Shown: positions 37,290 to 46,401, numbered from the stretch's first letter. The stretch is 64,000 nucleotides of DNA from JAOPZW01 sp963789015 (GCA_963789015.1 CAWBIU010000003.1:310001-374000), one strand, 5' to 3'. Made by a program: numbers and translations. Notes: generated from the letters alone by a model not told the origin.

Positions 37290-39260
37290 TCAGGTGGTCG
37301 TGGCCACCGGTCCGGCCGTCCCCTTCCCGCTCGAGACGGCGTAGACCTGCGCCGGCCGCGTGTTGGCGAACGTGCCGTTGCGCAGCCGCAGCTCCCACGT
37401 GCCGTTGGCAGTCGGCGTGGCGCCCGGCTGGACGACCGCCGTGCCGATCACCGGCGCGTTGGCCGCCGATCCGGTCTTGAGCGTGATCGTCGCCCCGACC
37501 TGCGAGCCCGTGCCCGAGATCCGGAAGTCACCGCGCTTCCAGCGGGCCTGCGTGATCGTGATCCGGTCGGTGATCGCCTGTGGCGTCAGCGTGCCGGAGC
37601 GGACCGTCGGCCCCCAGCCGCCGGGGTTCTCCGCCCGCACCGTGAACGTGTACGGCTGGCCGGCGGTGAGGCCCGTGAACGTGTGCGACGTCCCTGCCGT
37701 GGTCACCACTGGGCCCTCGGGCACATCGGAGGTGCCCTTGTAGAGCTGCACCTCGTAGCCCGTGATCGACGTGTCGGTGGAGGACCACCGCGCGGTGACC
37801 GTGCCCTGCCCGGCGGTCGAGCCGCCGAGCGTCGGCGCGGCGGGAGGCGCGACCGGCTTGGGCGCGAACGTGCCCTCGCCGAGCGTGAAGTTGCCCGCCG
37901 CGTCGATCGCGGCGAACTTGATCGTCGTCAGCTTCGTGATCGCGATCGGCTCGGTGAACCGCTTCGCCGTGTCGGACGGCAGGTCCGCATCGAGCACGTC
38001 GCTGCCGTCGGTGGTGAAGAAGATCTGCGCCGAGCTGTCGGCGCTCGTCAGCGTGACCGAGCTCGCCTCCACAGTCGTGTCCGGGACGGCGGCGGGATTC
38101 GACGCCACCGGCGGGCGCTCCTCGTCGACCGGACCGCCCGGATCCGGGGTGCCCGCGAGCTCGATGACGAACGGCTCGCTCATCTTCGCGCCGGTCATCG
38201 ACCGCAGCTCGACCGAGTAGGTCGTGGCCGGGTCGAGGTCCTTGATCGTCGACGCCGTGGCGCCGGCGTCCGTGATGAAGCCGACCTGCTTGCGCTGGTT
38301 GCCCATGCCCTCGGCCGGACCGATGGCCACGACGCTGTAGCCCGTGACCTCGGCGGCGCCGGGGGCGGACTCGGCCGGCGTCCAGTTGACGGCGATCGAC
38401 TTCTTGTCCGCGGAGCGGACGGCGAAGGCCTCGCCGGGCTTGGGGGCGCCCTGGTCGGTCGGGCCGGCCGGGCAGCCGCCCATGCCGGGGCCGCCGGGCT
38501 CGCCGGACTCGGCGATCGTCAGACCCTGGCGATTGCCGTCGCCGTCCTCGGTCTGCCAGGCCATGATGCGCTCACCGCCGCCGCCCGCGACCTGGGAGGC
38601 GATGTCGGCGGTGGGGAAGTCGTACGTCGCCGTGTAGGTGTCGGCGTCGCGGTCGACGCTCAGGCCGGAGTCGTACGGGCCGCGGTCGGAGGTGACCACG
38701 GGTCCGAAGACCGCGCGCACGTCGCGCCGGCCGATGACCGTGTCGGTCAGGTCGGGGTTGACGATCCGCTGCTCCATCTGGGCGGCGGTGACGCCGTCGG
38801 CGACGTGGCCGCTGACGGTGACCTTCGTGCCGTCGGCGACGCCTGTCCCGGCGACGGCGTCCTGGACGATCGTGTCGTCGTCGACCTGATCGCCGATCTT
38901 GATCGAGACCTCGTCGCCGGCCTTGATGTCCGGCGTGACCTGGAGCGCGCTGCTCGCGCCGGCGCCCCAGCAGACGCCGCCGGGGTGGTTGATCTCGAAG
39001 GCGACCTCGCCGCCGCTGACGACGCCCTTCGCGGCGCCGACGACCTTGTTGTTGCGCGTGACCTCGACGGTGGCCGTCTGGCCGGCGTACTGGTCGTAGC
39101 CCTCGATGGTGACGAAGTCGCGGTTCGGGAAGACCACGAGGTTGTTCGGAAACTCGGGGACGGCGGCCGACGCGACGATCGCGCCGGCGGTCCCCATCGT
39201 CGTGATGCCGAGCGCGGCGATGACGCCGGCCGTCTTGGTGATCCGGGAGCCCCGGCTCAT
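37290..39260 (-). CDS. Secreted multi-domain surface protein with FN3 domains
   Basis: 656 residues. Signal peptide or anchor in residues 5-35 (ITKTAGVIAALGITTMGTAGAIVASAA). Residues 40-270 form a unique beta-rich region. A first fibronectin type III domain lies about 285-385 (SIAVNWTPAESAPGAAEVTGYSVV to TYSVELRS), a chitobiase C-terminal-like domain about 400-485 (FFTTDGSD, then IKFAAIDAAGN), a second FN3 domain about 490-585 (VTARWSSTDTSITGYEVQ, YTFTVRAENPGGWGP) and a final 70-residue beta module. The ATG at 39260 has GGAGG about 9 bases upstream. No enzymatic domain is seen; adhesion or polysaccharide binding is likely. Confidence 0.82.
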   Translation of the reverse strand: MSRGSRITKTAGVIAALGITTMGTAGAIVASAAVPEFPNNLVVFPNRDFVTIEGYDQYAGQTATVEVTRNNKVVGAAKGVVSGGEVAFEINHPGGVCWGAGASSALQVTPDIKAGDEVSIKIGDQVDDDTIVQDAVAGTGVADGTKVTVSGHVADGVTAAQMEQRIVNPDLTDTVIGRRDVRAVFGPVVTSDRGPYDSGLSVDRDADTYTATYDFPTADIASQVAGGGGERIMAWQTEDGDGNRQGLTIAESGEPGGPGMGGCPAGPTDQGAPKPGEAFAVRSADKKSIAVNWTPAESAPGAAEVTGYSVVAIGPAEGMGNQRKQVGFITDAGATASTIKDLDPATTYSVELRSMTGAKMSEPFVIELAGTPDPGGPVDEERPPVASNPAAVPDTTVEASSVTLTSADSSAQIFFTTDGSDVLDADLPSDTAKRFTEPIAITKLTTIKFAAIDAAGNFTLGEGTFAPKPVAPPAAPTLGGSTAGQGTVTARWSSTDTSITGYEVQLYKGTSDVPEGPVVTTAGTSHTFTGLTAGQPYTFTVRAENPGGWGPTVRSGTLTPQAITDRITITQARWKRGDFRISGTGSQVGATITLKTGSAANAPVIGTAVVQPGATPTANGTWELRLRNGTFANTRPAQVYAVSSGKGTAGPVATTT

Positions 39261-39481
39261 GCGTGAGCCTCCGGAGCCTCCGGGCGTTCGGGTACGGCTT
39301 ATGCGTCGCAAGTGACCCCCTGCAACATCGGGAAACGGGAGGCGACGCATGCTGTTGGCCGGTTCGATGCTCTCCCAGGGCAGAGTGCGACGTCCCGCTA
39401 CCGGCTGTTCGCAGCATCAGCTGCGCGAAGGCGCAGATCTGCTCACCGGTCCGAGCAGCCGAACCTGCGGTCCTGCCATCC

Positions 39482-39997
39482 TCACCCCGGCGCGGCGGGC
39501 CAGAACTCGCGCGGCACGCCGAGCGCCGCGGCGACGGTCAGGAAGAGCCCGCCGGCGAAGAAGAAGGCCGCCTCCTCGCGCGAGACGCCTGCCACCTCCT
39601 CGATCGTCCCGAAGACGCTGAGGAACTCGTCGCGGACCTCGTCGCGCAGCTCCGGGTCCCCGGCAGCGGCCCACGCCTGCAGCTGGCAGAGGACGTCGTC
39701 GCCGTCGGCGATCAGGGCGAGGTAGGCGTCGCCCATGCGGGCCAGGCGGGCCTGCGGGTCCTGCTCGCCCTCGGCCGCCTCGGTCAGGCGCCGCCGGATG
39801 CGCTCGGCGACCTCGCGATGCGCGGCCAGGAACAGCTCGCGCTTGTCCGGGAAGAGCGCGTAGACGTAGGGCTGGGAGATCCCGGCGCGGCGCGCGATGG
39901 CCGCGGTGCCGGCGCCGTGGTAGCCGTGCCCGGCGAACTCGACGATCGCGGCCTCGACGACGTGCTCCCGGCGTTCGTCGGCCGTCCGGCGCGCCAT
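39482..39997 (-). CDS. TetR-family transcriptional regulator
   Basis: 171 residues. The N-terminal DNA-binding domain (residues 5-50) reads ERREHVVEAAIVEFAGHGYHGAGTAAIARRAGISQPYVYALFPDKRELFLAAH, standard for TetR. The C-terminal ligand domain is helical and unassigned. TACGCT (40010-40005) ends 7 bases before the ATG, with no Shine-Dalgarno, so the transcript is probably leaderless. Target genes are not obvious; the GNAT gene is immediately upstream on the same strand. Confidence 0.9.
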   Translation of the reverse strand: MARRTADERREHVVEAAIVEFAGHGYHGAGTAAIARRAGISQPYVYALFPDKRELFLAAHREVAERIRRRLTEAAEGEQDPQARLARMGDAYLALIADGDDVLCQLQAWAAAGDPELRDEVRDEFLSVFGTIEEVAGVSREEAAFFFAGGLFLTVAAALGVPREFWPAAPG

Positions 39998-40017
39998 GCC
40001 GGCGAGCGTACCGCTGC

Positions 40018-40509
40018 TCAGTGGGCGTCGGGGCCCAGCTCGAGGACGAGCGCCTGGCGCTCGAAGCCCGCGAACAGCGAGTAGTCGCGCTCGGGCACGC
40101 GGCGGAACCCGCTGCGCGCGTAGAGCGCCTGGGCGGCGGTCATCGAGCCCAGGCACGAGCACACGATCCGCCTCCGGCCGCGCGCCACCGCGGCATCGAC
40201 GCACGCCTGCACGAGCGCGCGGCCGACACCGCGCCGCTGGAAGCCGGGTGCGACGGCGAGCACGCGCAGCTCGGCCTCGTCCGCGGCGGCCATCTCGGCC
40301 TGCGGGCCGCCGTCGAGGGCGATCGTCACGGACCCGGCGAGCGCGCCGTCGCACTCGGCCACGAGGACGGTGGCGCCGGCCGCGCGCCCCGCCACGTCGG
40401 CGGCGATCGGGAAGTAGCGCTCGCTCACGTGGCCGTCGGCGCGGAAGGCGGCCACGCAGAGCGCGCCGACCGCGGCCTCCTCGCCGGTTCGCAGCGGTCG
40501 GACGACCAT
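40018..40509 (-). CDS. GNAT-family N-acetyltransferase
   Basis: 163 residues with one GNAT fold. The acetyl-CoA-binding block LRVLAVAPGFQRRGVGRALVQACVDAA (about residues 82-108) contains the Q/RxxGxG/A loop, and YARSGFRRVPERDYSLF (about 132-148) is the C-terminal GNAT signature. Acceptor unknown. TACGGT (40523-40518) ends 8 bases before the ATG; no Shine-Dalgarno seen. Confidence 0.88.
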   Translation of the reverse strand: MVVRPLRTGEEAAVGALCVAAFRADGHVSERYFPIAADVAGRAAGATVLVAECDGALAGSVTIALDGGPQAEMAAADEAELRVLAVAPGFQRRGVGRALVQACVDAAVARGRRRIVCSCLGSMTAAQALYARSGFRRVPERDYSLFAGFERQALVLELGPDAH

Positions 40510-40665
40510 CGCCGGGGACCGTACCGCCGATGCCCGGGCCGCCAGAAAGCGCTGCGTGACGGGGTCACTGCGGGTAGCCTCGCCCCTGTCCGGTGCATTC
40601 CGCGTGCCCCGGAGTACGGCCGGCCCGCCCGGGGGGTCCTGGACGGGTCGGCCCCCAGGAGCGCA

Positions 40666-40738
40666 AGCCCGCGCCGGGAGTCGAACCCGGAACCTTCCGC
40701 TTACAAGGCGGATGCTCTGCCAGTTGAGCTACGCGGGC
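40666..40738 (-). tRNA. tRNA-Thr (anticodon TGT)
   Basis: On the minus strand the acceptor stem GCCCGCG pairs with CGCGGGC. The D arm TAGCTCAACTGGCAGAGCA, the anticodon arm TCCGC-CTTGTAA-GCGGA with TGT at positions 34-36, the variable loop, and the T arm CCGGG-TTCGACT-CCCGG are all canonical. UGU reads ACA/ACG threonine codons. The 3' CCA is not encoded. Confidence 0.96.
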
Positions 40739-40794
40739 GAGCCGCTGTCGACGCCAGGGTACGCGGGCGCAGGCCCGGCGTGGGCGGAGCTGCG

Positions 40795-41268
40795 CTACCG
40801 GAGCTCCACCACGAGCGCCGCCAGGAAGGTCGCGAACGCTCCCCAGGTCGCGACGGCGCGGACCCAGTTCAGCGCGAAGTACCGCCGCCGACCCGCCTCC
40901 CAGTCCGCCGGCATCGCGTCCGGATCCCAGGCCAGCATGACGTCGTAGTTGGGCTCGGCGAGCCGGTTGGACACCAGCAGCGGCCCGGCGACGGTGAGCG
41001 CGAGCCCGATCGCGGTCAGGACGAGCGCCGTCGAGCCCAGACCGGCGACGAGGGCGACGGTCGGCGCGACGACCATTCCGATCACCGCGACGTAGTTGAA
41101 CGGCGCGTGCCGCGCCGTGGGCAGGAACGCGCGCAGGAAGCGGGCGAACTCGGGGCCGCTCATCGCCCCGAGCATCGGGTGCATGACGAGGTTGAGCATC
41201 GCGAACAGGCCGGACCAGAGCCCCGTGAACACGGTGCTCGCGACGAGCGCCCACTCTCCGACGGTCAT
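40795..41268 (-). CDS. DUF1772 (anthrone-oxygenase-like) membrane protein
   Basis: 157 residues with four hydrophobic helices. The pattern of an N-terminal TGLWSGLFAMLNLVMHPML segment, a central FNYVAVIGMVVAP helix, NRLAEPNYDVMLAWDPD in the loop and a WVRAVATWGAFATFLAAL C-terminal helix fits the DUF1772 family, which includes anthrone oxygenases and many uncharacterised bacterial members. Actual activity unknown. A GAGGAG lies upstream of the ATG. Confidence 0.7.
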   Translation of the reverse strand: MTVGEWALVASTVFTGLWSGLFAMLNLVMHPMLGAMSGPEFARFLRAFLPTARHAPFNYVAVIGMVVAPTVALVAGLGSTALVLTAIGLALTVAGPLLVSNRLAEPNYDVMLAWDPDAMPADWEAGRRRYFALNWVRAVATWGAFATFLAALVVELR

Positions 41269-41313
41269 CTCTCGGGCTCCTCGGAGCCACGCTACCGCCT
41301 CGCGACCAGCGGT

Positions 41314-41847
41314 TCAGCGCGCGCCGCCGACGGCGTGCTCGAGGTTGCCGTGCCCGTTGGAGGACACCTTCTCCTCGGGCACGCGCGGGCCCGGCGCGGG
41401 CGGCGCGTTCAGGCGGCGCTCGAGCTCGCCGAGCACGAGCCCGAAGAGCAGATGGCGCCAGGTGGCCTGGGCGAAGGCGCGCGGGCTGCCGGCCAGCGCG
41501 GGCAGCTCGTCGCGCGCCGGGTGGACGCGGTCGACGAGCGCGACGAGCGGCCAGGTGGCGAGGTGCTCGGCGAGCCCCGCGGCCGGGCCGCGAGCCCAGG
41601 CGGGGAGCGGGATCCGCGGCGCCAGGCCGGCGTAGGCGGCGCCGAACAGGGCGCCGTTGGCGACGTGCAGGGCGATGCCGGCGAACGGCCACGCGGGTCC
41701 GCGCGTGACCCACTTGCCGAGCAGCTCATGGTCGAGGTAGGGGACCCCGAAGACACGGGTGTCAAGTGGCGACGAGGCGGCCCAGACTCCGGCTGCGACG
41801 GCGCCCGCGAGTGCGCCGCGCGCGGCGTTGGCGGGGGTCATGGGCAT
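41314..41847 (-). CDS. Conserved membrane protein of unknown function
   Basis: 177 residues with about four weak hydrophobic segments (about residues 8-25, 50-75, 85-100 and 130-150). ATG choices at 41847 and 41841 differ by two residues; no Shine-Dalgarno is clear. The C-terminal 30 residues are polar and probably disordered. Divergent from plsC by 49 bp. No family name can be given. Confidence 0.6.
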   Translation of the reverse strand: MPMTPANAARGALAGAVAAGVWAASSPLDTRVFGVPYLDHELLGKWVTRGPAWPFAGIALHVANGALFGAAYAGLAPRIPLPAWARGPAAGLAEHLATWPLVALVDRVHPARDELPALAGSPRAFAQATWRHLLFGLVLGELERRLNAPPAPGPRVPEEKVSSNGHGNLEHAVGGAR

Positions 41848-41896
41848 GGGTGTCGAGAAACTGTAACCGCGCCTCCGGCCCCAGGTATGCCACACC

Positions 41897-42880
41897 ATGG
41901 ATCGCGAGGCGCTGCTCGACCGGGCCCGCACGCGGGGTGTGAACCCCTTCGTGTACTGGTTCATGCGCGCATGGATGCAGCCGTTGTTCCACGGCTACCT
42001 CCGTCTCGAGCGCATCGGGCGAGAGCACATCCCGGCCCGCGGCCCGGTCATCTTCGCGTCCAACCACCGGTCGTTCCTCGACCCGTTCGTCATCGCGGTC
42101 ATGGCCCGGAGGCCGATCTACTTCGTGGCCAAGAAGGAGATCTTCGACATCCCCGTCGCGGGGCGGATCCTCAGCGTTCTGGGGGCCTTCCCGATCGACC
42201 GGGGCAGCTCGGACCACGGCGCTCTGGACACCGCCAAGGCGATCCTCGCCCGCGGGGACGCCGTGCTCATCTTCCCCGAGGGCACCCGGACCCGCCCAGG
42301 CGCCCTCGGCCGCGCCAAGCGCGGCGTCGGGCGCCTCGCGCTCGAGACCGGCGCGCCCGTCGTCCCGATCGCCGTCATCGGCACCGAGTCGGTCCGCCGC
42401 GGCTGGCGTTTCCGCCCGCACAAGGTGCGAATCCGCGCCGGGCGCCCCGTCACCTTCCCGCGCGTCGAGAGGCCCTCGTCGCGCCTGGCGGCCGCCGCCA
42501 CCGACCGCATCTGGCCGCTCGTCGAGCTGCAGTGGGAGTGGCTCGGCGGCCTGCCGCGGATCCGCAGCGCCGCCGTCGCGGGCTCGGGCCCGCTCGCGGC
42601 CGCCGCGGAGGCCGGGCTGACGCGCGCCGGGCTCGAGGTCGAGCGGGCGCCGGACCCCGGCGCCGTCGACCCGGCCGCGCACGACCTCTTCGTCCTGACC
42701 GGCCCGCCCGGCGAGCGCCTTCCCGACACACGCGCCGGCGTCGTCGTCCTCGCACCGGAGGGTGCGCCCGACCTCGACGGCGTGCCCGAGCCGTTCCGCG
42801 TGCCGGTCGCCAAGCTCCTGTCCTCGGCCGGCCTGACCGCCCACCCGGCCACACGACCCCGGCGCAGCCGCGTCGCCTGA
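41897..42880 (+). CDS. plsC: 1-acyl-sn-glycerol-3-phosphate acyltransferase with extra C-terminal domain
   Basis: 327 residues. The N-terminal 205 residues are a PlsC/LPLAT domain: motif I NHRSFLD (near residue 56), the GAFPIDRG block, motif III FPEGTRTRPG (near residue 132) and PVVPIAVIG. Acylates lysophosphatidic acid in phospholipid synthesis. Residues 215-327 form an additional domain that starts IRSAAVAGSGPLAAAAEAGL, resembling a degenerate Rossmann nucleotide-binding start, and lacks further recognisable motifs. Most PlsC proteins stop near residue 240, so the extension is unusual. Confidence 0.85.
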   Translation: MDREALLDRARTRGVNPFVYWFMRAWMQPLFHGYLRLERIGREHIPARGPVIFASNHRSFLDPFVIAVMARRPIYFVAKKEIFDIPVAGRILSVLGAFPIDRGSSDHGALDTAKAILARGDAVLIFPEGTRTRPGALGRAKRGVGRLALETGAPVVPIAVIGTESVRRGWRFRPHKVRIRAGRPVTFPRVERPSSRLAAAATDRIWPLVELQWEWLGGLPRIRSAAVAGSGPLAAAAEAGLTRAGLEVERAPDPGAVDPAAHDLFVLTGPPGERLPDTRAGVVVLAPEGAPDLDGVPEPFRVPVAKLLSSAGLTAHPATRPRRSRVA

Positions 42881-42894
42881 GTAGGCTGCCATGC

Positions 42895-43422
42895 GTGGAC
42901 AAGGAGGAGCTCGACGGGAAGTTCTCCGAGCTGTACCGGGCCCATCTGCGGGACGTCTACTCCTACGCGTACTACCGGGTGGGCAACCACCACGACGCGG
43001 AGGACCTGACGGAGCAGACCTTCCTGCAGGCGTACCGGCACTTCGAGCGGGCGATGGCGGAGTCGGACGGTCGGCCACTGCGACCCTGGCTCATCCGGAT
43101 CGCGCACAATCTGGCGGCGAATCTCTATCGCGACCGGGCACGCCGCCCGCAGACGCCCATCGAGGACACGACGACGCTCACGGCCACGCACACCACCGAG
43201 GACCTGGTGGAGGGTCGCGACGAGCTCTCGCGGATCCTGGAGGGGATCGAGGAGCTGCCGGACGACCGCCGGGAGGCGCTGATCATGCGCTTCGCGCTGG
43301 GAATGGACAACCGCGAGATCGCGCGGGCGATGGGCCGCACCGATGGCGCCACGAAGGTGTTGCTGCATCGGGCGATCCGTCAGCTCGAGGAGATCGTGGC
43401 GCTACGCCAAGGAGGGACCTGA
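42895..43422 (+). CDS. ECF-type RNA polymerase sigma factor
   Basis: 175 residues. Region 2 (about residues 10-80) has FSELYRAHLRDVYSYAYYRVGNHHDAEDLTEQTFLQAY; region 4 (about 115-168) has ELPDDRREALIMRFALGMDNREIARAMGRTDGATKVLLHRAIRQLEE. The GTG at 42895 has TAGGCT (42882-42887) 7 bases upstream and no Shine-Dalgarno, so a leaderless mRNA is likely; the nearby ATG at 42891 is out of frame. The next gene, a small membrane protein, may be its regulator. Confidence 0.9.
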   Translation: MDKEELDGKFSELYRAHLRDVYSYAYYRVGNHHDAEDLTEQTFLQAYRHFERAMAESDGRPLRPWLIRIAHNLAANLYRDRARRPQTPIEDTTTLTATHTTEDLVEGRDELSRILEGIEELPDDRREALIMRFALGMDNREIARAMGRTDGATKVLLHRAIRQLEEIVALRQGGT

Positions 43423-43423
43423 G

Positions 43424-43741
43424 ATGAGCGACCAGGCCGCCGGAGACTTCGAGGGCCTCGTGCGGCGGGCGCTCGCGCCCGTCGATCCGCCCGACGACCT
43501 GTCCGCCCGCATGGAGCTGACGCTGCGCGGCCTCACCGAGCTGGCCGCCGACGAGCTCGACAGCTGGGAGCTCGCCTCGATGCGCGACCCGCGCAACTGG
43601 GTGCGCCCGGTCGCGGCGATCGCCGTCGGCACGGCCGCCGGCGCGGGCCTCGTCCTGCTGCGCATGCGCCAGCACCACAAGCGCAACAAGAGCATCCGCG
43701 GCGCCGCGGTGGTCGAGGTGCGCCGGATCGTCCGCCGCTAG
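43424..43741 (+). CDS. Small membrane protein, possible anti-sigma factor
   Basis: 105 residues, ATG preceded by AAGGAGG at 8 bases. Residues 1-60 are cytoplasmic and acidic (FEGLVRRALAPVDPPDDLSARMELTL), then one transmembrane helix (about 65-82) and a short basic tail. It starts one base after the ECF sigma stop. Small single-pass proteins in this position are often anti-sigma factors, but no zinc-binding HxxxCxxC motif is present, so this is inference. Its 3' end overlaps the convergent kinase gene by four bases. Confidence 0.72.
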   Translation: MSDQAAGDFEGLVRRALAPVDPPDDLSARMELTLRGLTELAADELDSWELASMRDPRNWVRPVAAIAVGTAAGAGLVLLRMRQHHKRNKSIRGAAVVEVRRIVRR

Positions 43742-44544
43742 GCGGCCTGCGCCGCCGCGTCCGGTGCCGTCTGCGCCTGCGCCGGCTGCTCGCCGGCGCG
43801 CAGGACCGGGCCGAGGCGCAGCGTGAACGTGCTGCCCCGCCCGAGGCGGCTGGCCACGGACACCGTGCCGTCGTGGCTCTCGGCGATCGCGCGCACGATG
43901 GCCAGGCCGAGCCCGGTGCCGCGCCCGACCGCCGACGCCGTCCCGCGCTCGAAGCGCTCGAAGATCCGCTCGAGGTCGTGGGCCGCGATGCCGGTGCCGG
44001 TGTCGGTCACGGCGAGGACGGCGCATCCCTCGTCGGCACCCGTGGAGATCGTGATCCGGTCGTCGGGCCCGCACGCCTTGAGCGCGTTCTCGACGAGCGC
44101 GTCGAGGGCGTGGCGCAGGTGCGTGGCGTCGGCCAGGGCGACGAGCGGGCCGCCGGCCTGCACGGCGATGTCGCGTCGGCTCGTCGCGCCCCAGCGCCCG
44201 GCGACCTCGTGCGCCAGCGCGGACAGGTCCAGCGGCGCGAGCGCGAGCGCGTCGTCCGCGGTCGTCGTGCCGACCACGAGCAGCTGGTCGGCGATCCGCG
44301 CCGCGCGCCGCAGCTCGTCGAGCACGACGAGCGCGTCGGCGTGCTCGGGCGAGTCCTCGTCGAGGCCGTCGAGCACGAAGCGGACGTGGCTCTGCGCCAC
44401 CGCGATCGGCGTGCGCAGCGTGTGCGCGGCCTCGCGCAGGCGCGCATCGTCCCGGTCGCGTGCCGCGACGACCTCGTCGCCCACCGCGTCCCTGCGGCGC
44501 CGCCGAGCCCACGGCAGGCTCTTCCTCAGCCCGTCCTCAAGCAT
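43738..44544 (-). CDS. Soluble orphan histidine kinase
   Basis: 268 residues with no transmembrane segment. After a basic N-terminus, the HisKA domain has the phosphoacceptor in LREAAHTLRTPIAVA near residue 43; HATPase_c shows LDALVENALKACGPDD (N box), TDTGTGIAAHDLERIF (G1) and GRGTGLGLAIVRAIAESH (G2). No response regulator lies beside it, so its partner must be elsewhere. The signal input domain is missing, so regulation would be by protein contact. ATG at 44544; an upstream extension through the rhomboid gene is rejected. Confidence 0.85.
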   Translation of the reverse strand: MLEDGLRKSLPWARRRRRDAVGDEVVAARDRDDARLREAAHTLRTPIAVAQSHVRFVLDGLDEDSPEHADALVVLDELRRAARIADQLLVVGTTTADDALALAPLDLSALAHEVAGRWGATSRRDIAVQAGGPLVALADATHLRHALDALVENALKACGPDDRITISTGADEGCAVLAVTDTGTGIAAHDLERIFERFERGTASAVGRGTGLGLAIVRAIAESHDGTVSVASRLGRGSTFTLRLGPVLRAGEQPAQAQTAPDAAAQAA

Positions 44545-44660
44545 GTGCCCAAGTGGTACGCGAGCCGCCCCGGGCCCGTCAACGGGGTGTCGCGCACCGG
44601 CGCGTGCGTGAACCCGCACCGGCGGCCGGGCGGGCACGTGCCATGTACCCTCGAAGGACG

Positions 44661-45501
44661 ATGGAAGCCGCCTCGACGGGGAGCGCCACCCAGACCTGCT
44701 ACCGCCATCCCAACCGGGCGACGGGCGTCTCGTGCTCGAACTGCGGGCGGCCGATCTGCCCGGACTGCATGACGCCGACGCTCGGTCGGGATGCGCTGTC
44801 CCGAGTGCGCCAGGCAGCGCACGAAGGTGCACACCGCTCGCACCATGCACAGCGAGCCGCGCGCGACCATCGCGATCATCATCCTGTGCGCCGTCGCCTT
44901 CCTGGGCAGCGGCTCGTTCGGGATCGGCGGCGGGGGCGGCAACCGCCTGTTCGCCGACTTCGCCCTCAACGGGCCGGCGATCGACATCGGCGGCGAGTAC
45001 TGGCGCCTGGTCACCGGCGGCTTCCTGCACGCCGGCTTCCTGCACATCCTCTTCAACATGTACCTGCTGTGGATTCTCGGCAACATGCTCGAGCCCTCGC
45101 TGGGCACGCCGCGCTTCGCCGTCCTCTACGGCACCGCGCTGCTGTGGGGATCCTTCGGCGCGCTGCTCGTCACGCCCGACGCCAACACCGTCGGCGCCTC
45201 GGGCGCCGTCTTCGGTCTGATGGGCGCGGCCGCGGTCGAGTTGCGGGCGCGCGGGATCAACCCGTTCCAGACCGACATCGGGATGCTGATCCTGTTCAAC
45301 CTCGGGCTCAGCTTCGTGCTCTCCGGGATCTCGATCGGCGGCCACATCGGTGGCCTGATCGGCGGCGCGCTCGTCGGGGTGGCCTACAACTACGCCGACC
45401 GCCGCCGCTCGCCCCAGCTCGGGTTCGTGCTCGCCGGCGCGCTCGCCGTCGCCGCCGTCGTGGGCGGCATCGTCGCCGCCGGCGGCAGCGGGATCGGCTG
45501 A
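44661..45501 (+). CDS. Rhomboid-family intramembrane serine protease with N-terminal zinc finger, frameshifted
   Basis: The N-terminus (residues 1-45) is a B-box-like zinc finger, CYRHPNRATGVSCSNCGRPICPDC. At about 44785-44793 one extra base breaks the frame; the sequence resumes as VGMRCPECARQRTKVHT and continues through six hydrophobic helices to 45501. Catalytic Ser in GASGAVFG and catalytic His in IGGHIGGLIGG are intact, as is the HILFNMYLLWILG block. About 280 residues after correction. ATG at 44661 with GAAGGA upstream. Substrates unknown. Confidence 0.85.
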
Positions 45502-45510
45502 GCCGATCGA

Positions 45511-46401
45511 CTAGACCTCGACGTCGAGCGCGGCCCCGGGCGCCTCGGGGACGCGGTCGGGGTGAAGGATGTGGGCCATCAGCTCGAGCCCGTCGACGAG
45601 CCGCGGGCCGGGGCGCGAGAAGTACGAGGAGGCGTCGACCGCGACGATCCGCCGCGCGCCGATGCGCGCGAGCGCCTCGGCGTGGCCCGTGGCCTCCTCG
45701 TGCGAGCGCAGGGCGTCGAAGCCGCACGGCATCACGACGACGACCTCGGGCCGTGCCGCGGCAACCGTCTCCCACGTGGACTGCTCGGAGTTCTCGCCGG
45801 CGAAGCCGAGCACGTCGCTGCCGCCCGCCAGCTCGATCATCTGCGGCGTCCAGTGCCCGGCGATGAACACCGGGTGCAGCCACTCGAGCGCGGCGGCCGG
45901 CACCGGCTCGGCGCCGCGGACGGCGAGGCGGACGGCGTCGATCCGCGCGCGCTGGCGCGCGACGAGGTCGATCGCCGCGTCGCGCGCGCCGGTGGCCTGG
46001 GCGATCGTGCGGACGTCGCCCATCGCCTCGCCGAGCGTCCCGGGGTCGAGCGAGATGACGCGTGGGCGGGACGTGATGCGCTCGGCGACCTGGACGACGT
46101 CGTCGTAGGAGACCGCGCACACCGCGCACAGCTGCTGGGTGACGATGAGGTCGGGCTCGAGCTCGGCCAGGGCCTCCTCGTCGAGCTCGTAGATCGCCTG
46201 GCCGCGCTCGGTGCGCTCGCGCACGGCGGCGTCGATCTCGCCCGAGCTCAGGCCGCTCGGGAGCACGTCGCGGGTGACGTGCGGGAGCTGGCGCGCCTCG
46301 TCGGGGTAGTCGCATTCGTGCGTGACGCCGACGACGTCGTCGCCCAGTCCGAGTGCGAACAACAGCTCGGTGGCATGGGGAACGAGGCTGACGATCCTCA
46401 T
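45511..46401 (-). CDS. BtuF-like ABC-type periplasmic-binding-fold protein, no signal peptide
   Basis: 296 residues of the cobalamin/iron-siderophore binding fold (Peripla_BP_2). Family blocks are MRIVSLVPHATELLFALGLGDDVVGVTHECDYP at the N-terminus, ELEPDLIVTQQLCAVCAV near residue 90 and GHWTPQMIELAGGSDVLG near residue 190. There is no signal peptide or lipobox and no transporter gene nearby, so it may be cytoplasmic. TACCCT (46415-46410) ends 8 bases before the ATG at 46401 with no Shine-Dalgarno; longer frames upstream are rejected. A link to the cobalt uptake genes is only a suggestion. Confidence 0.82.
   Translation of the reverse strand: MRIVSLVPHATELLFALGLGDDVVGVTHECDYPDEARQLPHVTRDVLPSGLSSGEIDAAVRERTERGQAIYELDEEALAELEPDLIVTQQLCAVCAVSYDDVVQVAERITSRPRVISLDPGTLGEAMGDVRTIAQATGARDAAIDLVARQRARIDAVRLAVRGAEPVPAAALEWLHPVFIAGHWTPQMIELAGGSDVLGFAGENSEQSTWETVAAARPEVVVVMPCGFDALRSHEEATGHAEALARIGARRIVAVDASSYFSRPGPRLVDGLELMAHILHPDRVPEAPGAALDVEV

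Noticed and set aside
40021..43422. 1133-codon plus-strand frame across GNAT, tRNA and PlsC regions
   Set aside because: Only its last 175 codons, from 42895, are coding (ECF sigma). The rest is antisense or out-of-frame shadow and crosses a tRNA gene.
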